Positions 26,681 to 35,851 of a stretch of DNA of 64,000 bases are shown piece after piece. The stretch lies in contig NZ_KQ947475.1 in the NCBI RefSeq assembly GCF_001506075.1, positions 124,001 through 188,000 of the forward strand, in the 5' to 3' direction. The DNA comes from Vibrio sp. MEBiC08052 (GTDB lineage Bacteria; Pseudomonadota; Gammaproteobacteria; Enterobacterales; Vibrionaceae). Each line of letters starts with the position of its first letter. Within the stretch, counting starts at the first letter, position 1. Below the pieces are notes generated by a model, which made no database searches, was not told where the DNA came from, and was given only the letters and a program-made list of their open reading frames with translations. The translations under genes were made by a program, and so were the position numbers.

Positions 26681-29338
26681 ATGAACTTGATGAGATATAT
26701 TCTATTCAGATTAATCATAGTTTTTTTTGTTTTCTTTAGTAGTTTTTCTTCTTGGTCTGCCAATTTTACCGCATCACAAATCGCCCAGTTTAAGCAGTTA
26801 CCACCAGCGCAACAGCAGGCATTGGCTCGGCAATATGGTGTCGATCTGTCCACTTTAATGGGCTCGGGTAAGGCTGAATCCCAGCCTGTTCAGACGATAC
26901 AGCCGAGAGACGTTGATAAAAAACAAAAAACAGAGGGTGGTACTCAAACAGCTAAAACTGGACAGGGTGGTGGCTCTGAACCATTAGTTAACTTTGGTTA
27001 TGATTTATTTTCAGGCCAGCCTTCAAGTTATACCCCCGTTGATGACTTACCGGTTCCGAATAATTATCTGATTGCCGCTGGTGACGAAATTCGTGTGCAA
27101 CTGTTCGGGAGCCAGAATAATAGTTACAGCCTGAATGTTTCACGAGATGGTTCTATTCAGTTTCCCGAACTGGGGCCGATTTATGTTGCAGGTCAGACTT
27201 TTAGTGAGCTAAAAACGAATCTGACTGAGCGTATAAATAAACAGATACTCGGTGCAGAAGTATCCATATCTCTTGGTTCTTTACGCATGATGCAAGTTTA
27301 TGTCGCAGGGGATGTTTATCAGCCGGGGGCCTATAACATTCCGAGTTTGGCGACCGTGACTCAGGCACTGATTGCTGCCGGTGGATTTAGTAAAAGTGGC
27401 TCGTTGCGAAATATTACAGTTCGTCGGGAGAATAAAATTATAGCCCATTTGGATTTATATCATTTGCTTTTGGAAGGAAATAAGCTCAGTGATATTCGTC
27501 TACAGTCGGGTGACACCGTATTTGTTGCAGCCAAAGGACCATCAGTCAGTATTCGAGGAGAAATTCGTCGTCCTGCCGTGTATGAAATCAAATCAGGGAC
27601 CACTATTGAGCAACTCATGACGCTTGCCGGAGGGAGTAAAGCCAGCGCTTATTTGTTGCAGCTTCAGATTAAGCGTTACCAGAAAAATGGGATTCATATC
27701 CATACACTTGATTTGACCAAAGATAAAGACCAGTCGTTTGTCCTGCAAGATGGTGATGATATTACGATTAACCCCATTAGTGGTGTATTGAAAAATGCCG
27801 TGATTGTCAGAGGTGCAGCAATTCGGCAAGGTGCGTATGCATATTCTCAGGGAATGAAAGTTTCGGATTTATTCTCTTCGTTGGATGCTCTTGCACCGAA
27901 TGCTGATCTTGATTATGCAATCATTGTGCGTGAAACCGGGCATAAACATGACATCAAAGTTTTACAATTTAGCCTGAATCAGGCCATCAAAAATGTGAAT
28001 TCATCCGATGACCTTGTATTGCAGCCAGATGATCAATTATTTATTTTTGCCTCCGATATCTCCTTGAATGAATGGAAAACTGAGTCGGTCAAGTCGCAAC
28101 CAGAGACCTCTGGGGATTTATTTTCACATGCGGAAGAACAGAAAGTACAACCCAAAAAACGGGATGCATTAACAGGGATTGAACTGGTTGATAGCGAAAA
28201 ACCTAAGTTAACGGTACAGGATGGCGATAAAAATCCACAGGAAATACAAAATAGCGATCCTGCGTCTCGCTCGCGGTTACTAGAGCCCTTAATTAGTCGG
28301 TTACAACTACAAGCGGTCAATGGTAAGAGAGCGAGAATCTATGAGATCAGTGGCGCTGTTCGTTATCCGGGAGTCTATCCACTCGTCGAAGACGGAAGCC
28401 TAAAAGACGCGATTACTGCAGCAGGGGGATTACTGGAGTCTGCCGCCAAAGATGAGGCGGAATTGTCTCGTGTGGTTCCGATGCCTGGTACGATTGCCAT
28501 TCATCATCAGACATTTGATTTGATCAAAGCGCTGACCAATCCCAATGATAATTTTCTGCTCGAATCTAAAGATCGGATCGTTGTACAACGCAAAACAAAC
28601 TGGAAGACCAACAATATCGTTGAGATTCAGGGAGAAGTCATGCATCCCGGAAGTTATACGATTAATCAAGGGGAAACAATCAGCGATTTAGTGCAACGTG
28701 CCGGAGGACTTTCTCAGTTTGCCTATCCACAAGGGGCGGTATTTAGTCGTGAGGTGCTCCGTTTGCAAGAACAGCAACGGATGAAAATGGTGACCAATAA
28801 TCTTCGGCAAGAGATCGCTTCACTCACACTCCGGCGGCAAAGTAGTGCTGCAACGTATACTTCATCTCCGACAGAGGCAATGAAAGTTGTCGATGATCTG
28901 TTAGATATTCCAGCTGTTGGGCGCTTAGTCATTGACTTGCCAAGTATTCTGTTAGGTAAGTCTCAAGACGACGTGATGCTTGAAGATGGTGACAAGCTTT
29001 ATATTCCGCCACGAAGAAATACCATTTCGGTACTCGGTCAGGTTCAAATCGCAAGTAATTTCACATTCAAACCAGGCATGTCTGTCGAGAAATACATTAA
29101 CTTAGCTGGCGGGGAGAAAAAGCAGGCGGATACTGACCGTGTTTATGTGATTCGGGCCAATGGTGCAGTAATGTTACCGAACCAATCTCATTGGTTTGTC
29201 CGCTCTGAGAAACCTTTAGAGCCTGGGGATACCATTGTTGTTCCAATCGATACTGATTACCTGGACGGCCTGAGTACATTTAGTACGGCAACACAAATGA
29301 TGTATCAGATTGGTGTTGCATGGAATGCAATTAAATAA
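26681..29338 (+). CDS. Long Wza-like polysaccharide export protein with repeated SLBB domains
   Basis: About 885 residues. A signal sequence precedes a Gln-rich segment and then the Poly_export domain (YLIAAGDEIRVQLFGSQ, near residue 130). About six SLBB-type repeats follow, near residues 210, 293, 380, 558, 652 and 786, each with the V..GEV..PG.Y pattern. E. coli Wza has about 380 residues, so this is the long OtnA/WbfF type seen in vibrio capsule loci. A low-complexity linker lies at about 470-540. It forms the outer-membrane export channel. The start may be ATG 26681 or 26690. Confidence 0.9.
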   Translation: MNLMRYILFRLIIVFFVFFSSFSSWSANFTASQIAQFKQLPPAQQQALARQYGVDLSTLMGSGKAESQPVQTIQPRDVDKKQKTEGGTQTAKTGQGGGSEPLVNFGYDLFSGQPSSYTPVDDLPVPNNYLIAAGDEIRVQLFGSQNNSYSLNVSRDGSIQFPELGPIYVAGQTFSELKTNLTERINKQILGAEVSISLGSLRMMQVYVAGDVYQPGAYNIPSLATVTQALIAAGGFSKSGSLRNITVRRENKIIAHLDLYHLLLEGNKLSDIRLQSGDTVFVAAKGPSVSIRGEIRRPAVYEIKSGTTIEQLMTLAGGSKASAYLLQLQIKRYQKNGIHIHTLDLTKDKDQSFVLQDGDDITINPISGVLKNAVIVRGAAIRQGAYAYSQGMKVSDLFSSLDALAPNADLDYAIIVRETGHKHDIKVLQFSLNQAIKNVNSSDDLVLQPDDQLFIFASDISLNEWKTESVKSQPETSGDLFSHAEEQKVQPKKRDALTGIELVDSEKPKLTVQDGDKNPQEIQNSDPASRSRLLEPLISRLQLQAVNGKRARIYEISGAVRYPGVYPLVEDGSLKDAITAAGGLLESAAKDEAELSRVVPMPGTIAIHHQTFDLIKALTNPNDNFLLESKDRIVVQRKTNWKTNNIVEIQGEVMHPGSYTINQGETISDLVQRAGGLSQFAYPQGAVFSREVLRLQEQQRMKMVTNNLRQEIASLTLRRQSSAATYTSSPTEAMKVVDDLLDIPAVGRLVIDLPSILLGKSQDDVMLEDGDKLYIPPRRNTISVLGQVQIASNFTFKPGMSVEKYINLAGGEKKQADTDRVYVIRANGAVMLPNQSHWFVRSEKPLEPGDTIVVPIDTDYLDGLSTFSTATQMMYQIGVAWNAIK

Positions 29339-29380
29339 CAATTTCTCTAGCTCACAATATAACTTAGGAATGACTTAATA

Positions 29381-30349
29381 ATGAGTGAAATGGAAGATAA
29401 AGCATTCAATACTAAATCTGCACCATTCTATTATCCGGCTCCTCGGATTATCGATAGTGAAATTGATTTGCGTGCGATATTCTCTGTTCTATGGGCAGGC
29501 AAGTGGTGGATCGTTCTGTGTATGATCTTTTCTGTTCTTGCCGGTGGGAGCTATATTCTATTCTCACATAAGATATATGAATCTCAGGTCCTTGTTGCAC
29601 CAATATCTGATGATCAACAGATGGGGATGGCATCGGTATTAAACAGTCAATTTGGTGGATTAGCCTCATTAGCAGGAATAAATCTGGGGAAGGGGAATAC
29701 AGATAAAACTATTTTAGCCCTTCAGGTACTTCAATCACGAAAGTTTATTGGGGGGTTTATTCTGCGTCATCATCTTATGGTTCCGGTAATGGCAATCAAT
29801 GGGTGGGATAAAAATTCTAATGAGTTTTCTTTTAAAACGAGTGTTTATGATCCAGTAAAAAAACAATGGCTTGTCAAGGATGGTGAGTCTCAGGAGCCAA
29901 CACTTTTAGAAGCAACACAGCACTTTCTGAAGAAAATAATGGTTGTAAAGTTAGATTCCGATACTGGCATGGTAACCGTGACGGTTCGTTTTTATTCTCC
30001 GTATATCACCGAACGTTGGGCTACATGGTTAGTTGCTGATTTAAATGATGAGATTCGTCAACAAGATATGTTAGAAGCACAGAGTCGGATCGCGTATTTA
30101 AATAATCAGTTAAATCAGACTAGTCTCGCTGATAGCAGAAACATGCTTTACCAGTTGATAGAGCAACAAACCAAAACCTTAATGCTGACCAAGGTTAGTA
30201 AAGAATATGTATTTAAAACGGTTGATCCGGCAGTTGTAGATATTGACGAAATCAGGCCCCAAAAAATAGTCGTGATGATTGCATCAGTAATATTGGGCCT
30301 TGTCTTAGGAATGTCGTTTATATTTATAAGGCATCAAATAAGAAAGTAA
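29381..30349 (+). CDS. wzz: Wzz-type chain-length determinant / polysaccharide co-polymerase
   Basis: 322 residues. The first membrane helix is at about residues 38-58 (WWIVLCMIFSVLAGGSYILF). A periplasmic coiled region follows, with the Wzz N-terminal motif YESQVLVAPISDD. The second helix near residues 292-314 is followed by a short basic tail. There is no Walker A/B or tyrosine-rich tail, so it is not a Wzc-type kinase. It sets polymer length together with Wzy. It follows the export channel gene after 42 bases. Confidence 0.88.
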   Translation: MSEMEDKAFNTKSAPFYYPAPRIIDSEIDLRAIFSVLWAGKWWIVLCMIFSVLAGGSYILFSHKIYESQVLVAPISDDQQMGMASVLNSQFGGLASLAGINLGKGNTDKTILALQVLQSRKFIGGFILRHHLMVPVMAINGWDKNSNEFSFKTSVYDPVKKQWLVKDGESQEPTLLEATQHFLKKIMVVKLDSDTGMVTVTVRFYSPYITERWATWLVADLNDEIRQQDMLEAQSRIAYLNNQLNQTSLADSRNMLYQLIEQQTKTLMLTKVSKEYVFKTVDPAVVDIDEIRPQKIVVMIASVILGLVLGMSFIFIRHQIRK

Positions 30350-30518
30350 ATTAAAAAACTACACTATATTTACTATATTCAAAATATATTCCTGCAGATA
30401 AATGTACCTATATATTTATAAATGCATTTGTATCAACACGATATAAATAAATTATTTTATACAAATTACCTACTATTCATGGAATAGAAAATTATAAATT
30501 CGACTAATTGGAGTCAGT

Positions 30519-32039
30519 ATGGTAGATGTTTTATTGATAAATCCCAGTTCATCAGCTCATGTATATCAGGATCTGGCAAAAACATATTCTGCGATTGAGC
30601 CACCGACATGGGCTCTGTTATTAGCTGAGTCATGTCGCGCCAAAGGTTTTGATGTCGGTATTCTTGACAGTGATGCAGAACGACTTGATATTCAGTCTTC
30701 GGTAAAACGAGTCACTGAGTCAGAAGCAAGATTGGTTGTCTTTGTTGTCTATGGACAAAATCCTAATTCCGGGACAACTAATATGATTGGTGCTTTAGCC
30801 TTAGCCGAAGCCTTAAAAGAATCCGGGCTGAAAGCAAAAATAGCCTTTGTCGGTTCCCATACCAGTGCACTGCCCAAAGATGTCTTATCTTATGATTGTG
30901 TTGACATTGTTTTGCTCAATGAAGGTGTATATGCACTGCACAATTTGTTAGCCGGTAATCTGGATTCAGATCTGATAAATGTTCGGGGAATTGGATATAA
31001 ACCGAATATATCGGGCAAACCAGTATTAAATCCCCCGGAAAAAGTAGTTCCTCAAGAGAGGATGGATCAAGATATGCCGGGGTATGCGTGGGACTTACTA
31101 CCTTATCGGGAATATCCGCTTGACCTTTATCGCGCACATTTCTGGCATGCTGACTTCGATCATGAAAAAAGAACCCCTTTTGCTGCGATATATACAGCAC
31201 TCGGCTGTAATTTTGCATGCAATTTTTGCATGATCAATATTGTGAACCGAATGGATAACGGGGATGAAGTGAGTGCTGCTGATTCTCGAGGGATGCGTTT
31301 TTGGAGTACCGAATGGGTCATTCGGGAAATGAGAAAGTTGTCAGATATGGGAGTGAAAACACTGCGTATCAGTGATGAGATGTTTTTTCTCAACCGGAAA
31401 CATTATCACCCGATCCTAGAACGCTGTATCGAAGAGAAGTTTGATTTTAACATGTGGGCATATGCGCGTGTTGATACGATTCGGGAAAGAGAACTCGAAC
31501 TCTTTAAACAGGCTGGCGTCAATTGGCTGGCTCTTGGGGTTGAGTCTGGTAATCAGGTAGTTCGCCAACAAGTATCGAAAGGCACTTTTCGAGATGTCAA
31601 CATTCGTAAAATATGCCAAATGGTCCAATCATATGACATTAAAATTATCAGTAATTTTATTTTTGGTTTCCCGGAAGATACGCTGGAAACCATGCAGGAT
31701 ACATTAGATTTAGCCATTGAATTGAATACTGAAATGGCCAATATGTATCCATGTCAGGCATTGCCGGGTAGCCCTATTTATTTTGAAGCCAAGCGAAATA
31801 ATTGGAAATTGCCAGAGACCTATGATGGTTACGCTTTTCTTTCATATCATAGTACGCCATTACCTACCCGTCATGTGAGTGCAGCCGAAGTGCTTAAATT
31901 CAGAGATTATGCTTGGCAGACATATTTCTCCAATCCTGATTATTTAAATATGATTGAGAAAAAACTGGGGCTTAAAGAGCGTAATAATATTGAAAATATG
32001 GCAAAAATAAAGTTAAAACGCCGAATTTTAGGTGATTGA
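30519..32039 (+). CDS. B12-binding radical SAM protein
   Basis: 506 residues. The N-terminal 150 residues have the Rossmann-like cobalamin-binding fold (VLLINPSSS at the start, YSAIEPPTWALLLAESC, FVVYGQNPNSGTTN), but without an obvious DxHxxG, so cobalamin may bind base-off or loosely. The radical SAM core begins YTALGCNFACNFCM (Cx3Cx2C) near residue 230, with GVESGNQ and NFIFGFPEDT further on. Relatives do C-methylation, epimerisation or other radical chemistry. A TTGGAGT ribosome-binding site precedes the ATG. It heads the GDP-sugar module, so a modified sugar is the likely substrate (inference). Confidence 0.82.
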   Translation: MVDVLLINPSSSAHVYQDLAKTYSAIEPPTWALLLAESCRAKGFDVGILDSDAERLDIQSSVKRVTESEARLVVFVVYGQNPNSGTTNMIGALALAEALKESGLKAKIAFVGSHTSALPKDVLSYDCVDIVLLNEGVYALHNLLAGNLDSDLINVRGIGYKPNISGKPVLNPPEKVVPQERMDQDMPGYAWDLLPYREYPLDLYRAHFWHADFDHEKRTPFAAIYTALGCNFACNFCMINIVNRMDNGDEVSAADSRGMRFWSTEWVIREMRKLSDMGVKTLRISDEMFFLNRKHYHPILERCIEEKFDFNMWAYARVDTIRERELELFKQAGVNWLALGVESGNQVVRQQVSKGTFRDVNIRKICQMVQSYDIKIISNFIFGFPEDTLETMQDTLDLAIELNTEMANMYPCQALPGSPIYFEAKRNNWKLPETYDGYAFLSYHSTPLPTRHVSAAEVLKFRDYAWQTYFSNPDYLNMIEKKLGLKERNNIENMAKIKLKRRILGD

Positions 32040-32118
32040 TTGTCTTTTTTGATAAGGATTAATTCTTACAATTAATTCGTTTCATATATGGATAACAGGC
32101 TTCAATAGAGGGATTGAA

Positions 32119-33108
32119 ATGATTATTACGAAAACGCCGTTCAGAATTTCTTTTTTTGGTGGGGGCACTGATTTCCCTGACTGGTACAGACAATATGGTG
32201 GTAATGTGCTCTCAACATCGATTGATAAGTATTGCTATATAACTTGTCGTCATCTGCCCCCCTTTTTTGAGCATAAACACAGAATCGTTTATTCACTGAT
32301 TGAAAATATAAAAAGCGCATCAGAAATTAAACATCCAGCGGTGAAAGGGATCTTTGATTATTTAGATATTCAAGAGGGTTTAGAAATTCATCATGACGGC
32401 GATTTACCAGCCCGATCAGGACTTGGTTCGAGCTCATCGTTTACAGCTGGTTTATACCTCGCTGTGAAAAGTTTATCCGGTGAAATGATTGATAAATACA
32501 ATCTTTCCAAAGAAGTCATTCATATCGAACAAAATGTTATTCATGACGTGGTTGGTTCTCAGGATCAGATTGCTACCGTTTACGGTGGACTGAATCGGAT
32601 CGACTTTATGACCAATGATGATTTTTCTGTTTCCCCGATCATTATCCCTGAAGAGAGAAAGAAAGAGCTCAATGACCATTTGATGTTGTTTTTTACAGGT
32701 GTTACTCGATTTTCTTCTGATATTACGGGCAGTCAGATACAGAATATTAATAAAAGAGAATTAGAACTTAAAGCCATGCAAGACATGGTGCCTGAAGCAA
32801 TTAATATACTTTCTAATCCGAATACATCAATACTTGAATTCGGTAAGTTATTACATGAAAGCTGGAGCTATAAAAAGCAACTATCTGAGAAAATATCAAA
32901 TAGTACGATCGATGATATTTATCAAGTGGCGAGAGATTTAGGTGCTGAAGGTGGTAAAGTTCTTGGTGCCGGTGGCGGGGGATTTGTGCTTATCTTTGCG
33001 AAGCCAGAAATACAACCCAAAATATTAGAAAGGTTGTCTCATCTCATTTGTGTGCCGTTTAAATTTGAAGATAGTGGTGCCAGTATTGCTTATTATAAAA
33101 GTGAGTGA
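32119..33108 (+). CDS. hddA: D-glycero-alpha-D-manno-heptose 7-phosphate kinase (GHMP)
   Basis: 329 residues. The GHMP kinase pattern is complete. FGGGTDFPDWYRQYGGNVLS is the HddA/FkbP-type N-terminus, LPARSGLGSSSSFTAGLYLA is the ATP loop and GAEGGKVLGAGGGGFVL is motif 3. HddA phosphorylates heptose-7-phosphate at C-1 on the way to GDP-heptose. HddC-like and GmhA-like genes downstream support the assignment. The phosphatase GmhB is absent here and would come from the LPS-core pathway. It overlaps the next gene by four bases. Confidence 0.87.
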   Translation: MIITKTPFRISFFGGGTDFPDWYRQYGGNVLSTSIDKYCYITCRHLPPFFEHKHRIVYSLIENIKSASEIKHPAVKGIFDYLDIQEGLEIHHDGDLPARSGLGSSSSFTAGLYLAVKSLSGEMIDKYNLSKEVIHIEQNVIHDVVGSQDQIATVYGGLNRIDFMTNDDFSVSPIIIPEERKKELNDHLMLFFTGVTRFSSDITGSQIQNINKRELELKAMQDMVPEAINILSNPNTSILEFGKLLHESWSYKKQLSEKISNSTIDDIYQVARDLGAEGGKVLGAGGGGFVLIFAKPEIQPKILERLSHLICVPFKFEDSGASIAYYKSE

Positions 33109-34058
33109 ATATGCATAAAGATATCAAAATATATATAGCCGGACATCGAGGATTAATTGGGTCGGCTATATATTCAGAATGTCATTCTCGTGGTTATCGA
33201 AACCTTGTTGTAAAAGAACACCGAGAACTAGATTTAACAGATAGTCATGCTGTAGAAAAATTTTTCGACCACAACAGACCTGATTATGTATTTCTAGCCG
33301 CAGGTAAAGTCGGAGGCATTATTCAAAATCAGGAAACACCTGCCGACTTTCTCACTGAAAATTTAAAAATACAACTCAATGTGATTGAAAATGCACAAAA
33401 ATTTTCAGTCAAAAAACTCATCTTGTTTGGTTCATCTTGTATGTATCCTCGAGAATGCCTGCAGGCGATGCCAGAAGACATGATATTGACCGCAAAACCA
33501 GAGCCAACCAGTTTGCCTTATGCAATGGCAAAGTTAGCTGGCTTACAGTTGTGTGATGCATTTAATCGCCAGTATGGCACGCAGTTTATTTCGGTGATTC
33601 CAAACAGTGTCTTTGGCCCCTTTGATAACTTTGATCCGAAATCAGGGCATGTTCTGTCTGCTTTGATGCGCCGCTTTCATGAAGCAAAACAGCAGCGGTT
33701 ACCTTATGTTGAGTTATGGGGAACGGGGTCTCCCCGAAGAGAATTCGTATTTTCATCTGATGTCGCCAAAGCAGTCCTGACGATCATGGAATCGGATACC
33801 GAACATCTTGAAGGACCACTCAACATCAGTAGTGGTGATGAGTATTCAATCAAAGAGCTTGCTGAAATGATTCAGGCGATTGTTGGTTATGACGGTGAAA
33901 TTCGATGGGATACATCGAAGCCTGACGGAGCCCCCAGAAAGTTACTCGACAGCACAAGATTACGAACATTGGGTTGGCAACCTGAGACCTCATTTCTCGA
34001 TGGTCTGAAAGAAACATACCGCTGGTATAAGGAGAGTTATTCAGATGCTTCAGATTAG
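33105..34058 (+). CDS. GDP-fucose synthase/ColC-like SDR (epimerase-reductase)
   Basis: 317 residues. AGHRGLIGSAI is the Fcl-type dinucleotide loop. FLAAGKVGGI, FGSSCMYPRE and catalytic LPYAMAKLAG match GDP-4-keto-6-deoxy-sugar 3,5-epimerase/4-reductases and colitose ColC. NSVFGPFDNFDPKSGHVLSA replaces the usual NLYGP segment. It probably reduces a GDP-4-keto intermediate made in this module. No Gmd/DmhA-type 4,6-dehydratase is in the window, so the source of the 4-keto sugar is unknown. It overlaps the next gene by 14 bases. Confidence 0.82.
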   Translation: MNMHKDIKIYIAGHRGLIGSAIYSECHSRGYRNLVVKEHRELDLTDSHAVEKFFDHNRPDYVFLAAGKVGGIIQNQETPADFLTENLKIQLNVIENAQKFSVKKLILFGSSCMYPRECLQAMPEDMILTAKPEPTSLPYAMAKLAGLQLCDAFNRQYGTQFISVIPNSVFGPFDNFDPKSGHVLSALMRRFHEAKQQRLPYVELWGTGSPRREFVFSSDVAKAVLTIMESDTEHLEGPLNISSGDEYSIKELAEMIQAIVGYDGEIRWDTSKPDGAPRKLLDSTRLRTLGWQPETSFLDGLKETYRWYKESYSDASD

Positions 34059-34872
34059 TACCGATGTAGATTTAGAGGAGAAAGCACGTTGGGTATGGCG
34101 TGAAACATTAGCCATTAATCGACGTGCACCTGAAACAAGAATTGCTTCTTCTTTATCTCCCGTAGAAATCTTTGTTGCTTTGTATTACGGCAATATTCTT
34201 CATTTTAATCCGGCATTGCCCCTCGATGATGAGCGTGATCGTTGCATTATCAGTAAAGGTCACGGCTCTATATGCATGTATCCGATACTGGCCGATCTTG
34301 GCTTTTTTGATCGGGAAGAGTTGCAGCGGGTTTGTTGTCAGGGTGGTTTCTTAGGGGGAATTCCTGACCCTGTAATTCCAGGGTATGAAACTGTCAATGG
34401 TTCTCTTGGACATGGCCTCGGGGTTGCTTCCGGTATGGCTGTTGGCCTTAAAACGAAACAAAAAACACAACAGGTGTTTGTAATTACCGGTGACGGTGAG
34501 TTACATGAAGGCGCTTGTTGGGAAGCGATTATGTTTGCCGCGCAACATCGTTTGGATAACCTGAATCTGATTGTCGATAACAATGCGATCAGTATGTTGG
34601 GTTATACCGATGATATTGTGTCTCACCGCAATCTCTGTGAAAAATTACAATCCTTTGGTTGGGATGCGCGTGTGGTGGACGGCCACGATGTAAATTTGCT
34701 GAGAGAGCAGTTGGCTGAACTGAAAGCCACACATCAGGAACGACCGAAAGCGCTGATATGTAACACGATTAAAGGAAGAGGTGTTCCTAATTTAGAAAAC
34801 AAGGAGCTGTCTCATATTCTTGGTGTACATCCAGACGTTATAGATAATTTGATAGAGTCATCATATGAATAA
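34045..34872 (+). CDS. Second split transketolase, N-terminal subunit
   Basis: 275 residues with the transketolase N-domain pattern: RCIISKGHGSICMYP, VNGSLGHGLGVASG and the ThDP site beginning FVITGDGELHEGACWEA and ending LIVDNNA. It is clearly a paralogue, not a copy, of the subunit at 3458; identity is partial and codon use differs. It overlaps its partner gene by eight bases. Placed between an Fcl/ColC-like SDR and a ColD-like dehydratase, which argues for a role in sugar-nucleotide chemistry. Confidence 0.88.
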   Translation: MLQISTDVDLEEKARWVWRETLAINRRAPETRIASSLSPVEIFVALYYGNILHFNPALPLDDERDRCIISKGHGSICMYPILADLGFFDREELQRVCCQGGFLGGIPDPVIPGYETVNGSLGHGLGVASGMAVGLKTKQKTQQVFVITGDGELHEGACWEAIMFAAQHRLDNLNLIVDNNAISMLGYTDDIVSHRNLCEKLQSFGWDARVVDGHDVNLLREQLAELKATHQERPKALICNTIKGRGVPNLENKELSHILGVHPDVIDNLIESSYE

Positions 34873-35851
34873 TAAACCTATTGCAATGCGGGATGCATTG
34901 CTGGAAAAAATATGGCACTCAATGAAAGATGATCCTTCAATATTTTTCGTGACTGCCGATTTTGGTTCTCCGGTACTAGATAAAATCAGAGCTGACTTTC
35001 CCGAGCGGTTTAAAAATGTCGGTATTGCCGAACAAAATTTAATTAATGTGGCATCCGGACTTGCGTTGGAAGGATTTAAAGTCTTTGCTTATGCAATTGC
35101 ACCATTTATTACAATGCGTTGTTATGAACAATTACGGGTATGTCTGGCTCTATTATCAAAAGTTAGAAAAATTAATGTCAATTTAATCGGGGTCGGTGCC
35201 GGATATAGCTACGTTGTTTCGGGACCAACACACCAGTGTTATGAAGATTTGACACTGATCCGTTCTTTGGCCAACTTCCAGTTGTTTTCTCCAAGTGATC
35301 ATCTTTTATCTTCCGAAATATTTGCGAAATGCATCGATGTCGATAAACCTAAATATATTCGTCTTGATGCTCAGGTGTTACCTCAACTCTATGAAAATCA
35401 ATCCATTGATCTGGATAAAGGGTTCAATTGTTTGACCTCTCAAGGTGATGTTGTCCTTGTGGCGACGGGATATATGGTCCACACAGCACTGAAAGTTGCA
35501 CACCGGCTTGAAGAAATTGGTGTCTCGGTTGCTGTGATTGATTTGTTTGATATCCAGGATTGTGATGAGTCTTCTCTTATCCGGCAGCTTCAACAGAGTC
35601 AGGTGATTATCTCTATGGAAGAAGGGTTCAGAGGCCGTGGGGGAGTGGATGCCCGCATCGGAGAACTGCTACGAACTCATCGTATGAATCAGCCCTTCCT
35701 CGGTATTGGTGTTGAACCTGATTATCGCTTTGAGTTGGGTAAACGTGACGAATTACATGAACAGGTTGGTATTGGGACGGAATCTGTTTTTTGTCAGATA
35801 CGAGACTTTCTTAAAATAAATTTGGAATATAGAGATATCGCTAATGATTAA
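34865..35851 (+). CDS. Second split transketolase, C-terminal subunit
   Basis: 328 residues. NVGIAEQNLINVASGLALEG carries the ThDP-activating glutamate. GVGAGYSYVVSGPTHQCYED and the C-terminal MEEGFRGRGGVDARIGELL correspond to the middle and third transketolase domains. It is about 28 residues longer than the first copy at 4260. Overlaps of eight bases on each side tie it to the N-subunit and to the ColD-like gene, so the three products are likely made in equal amounts. Confidence 0.87.
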   Translation: MNNKPIAMRDALLEKIWHSMKDDPSIFFVTADFGSPVLDKIRADFPERFKNVGIAEQNLINVASGLALEGFKVFAYAIAPFITMRCYEQLRVCLALLSKVRKINVNLIGVGAGYSYVVSGPTHQCYEDLTLIRSLANFQLFSPSDHLLSSEIFAKCIDVDKPKYIRLDAQVLPQLYENQSIDLDKGFNCLTSQGDVVLVATGYMVHTALKVAHRLEEIGVSVAVIDLFDIQDCDESSLIRQLQQSQVIISMEEGFRGRGGVDARIGELLRTHRMNQPFLGIGVEPDYRFELGKRDELHEQVGIGTESVFCQIRDFLKINLEYRDIAND

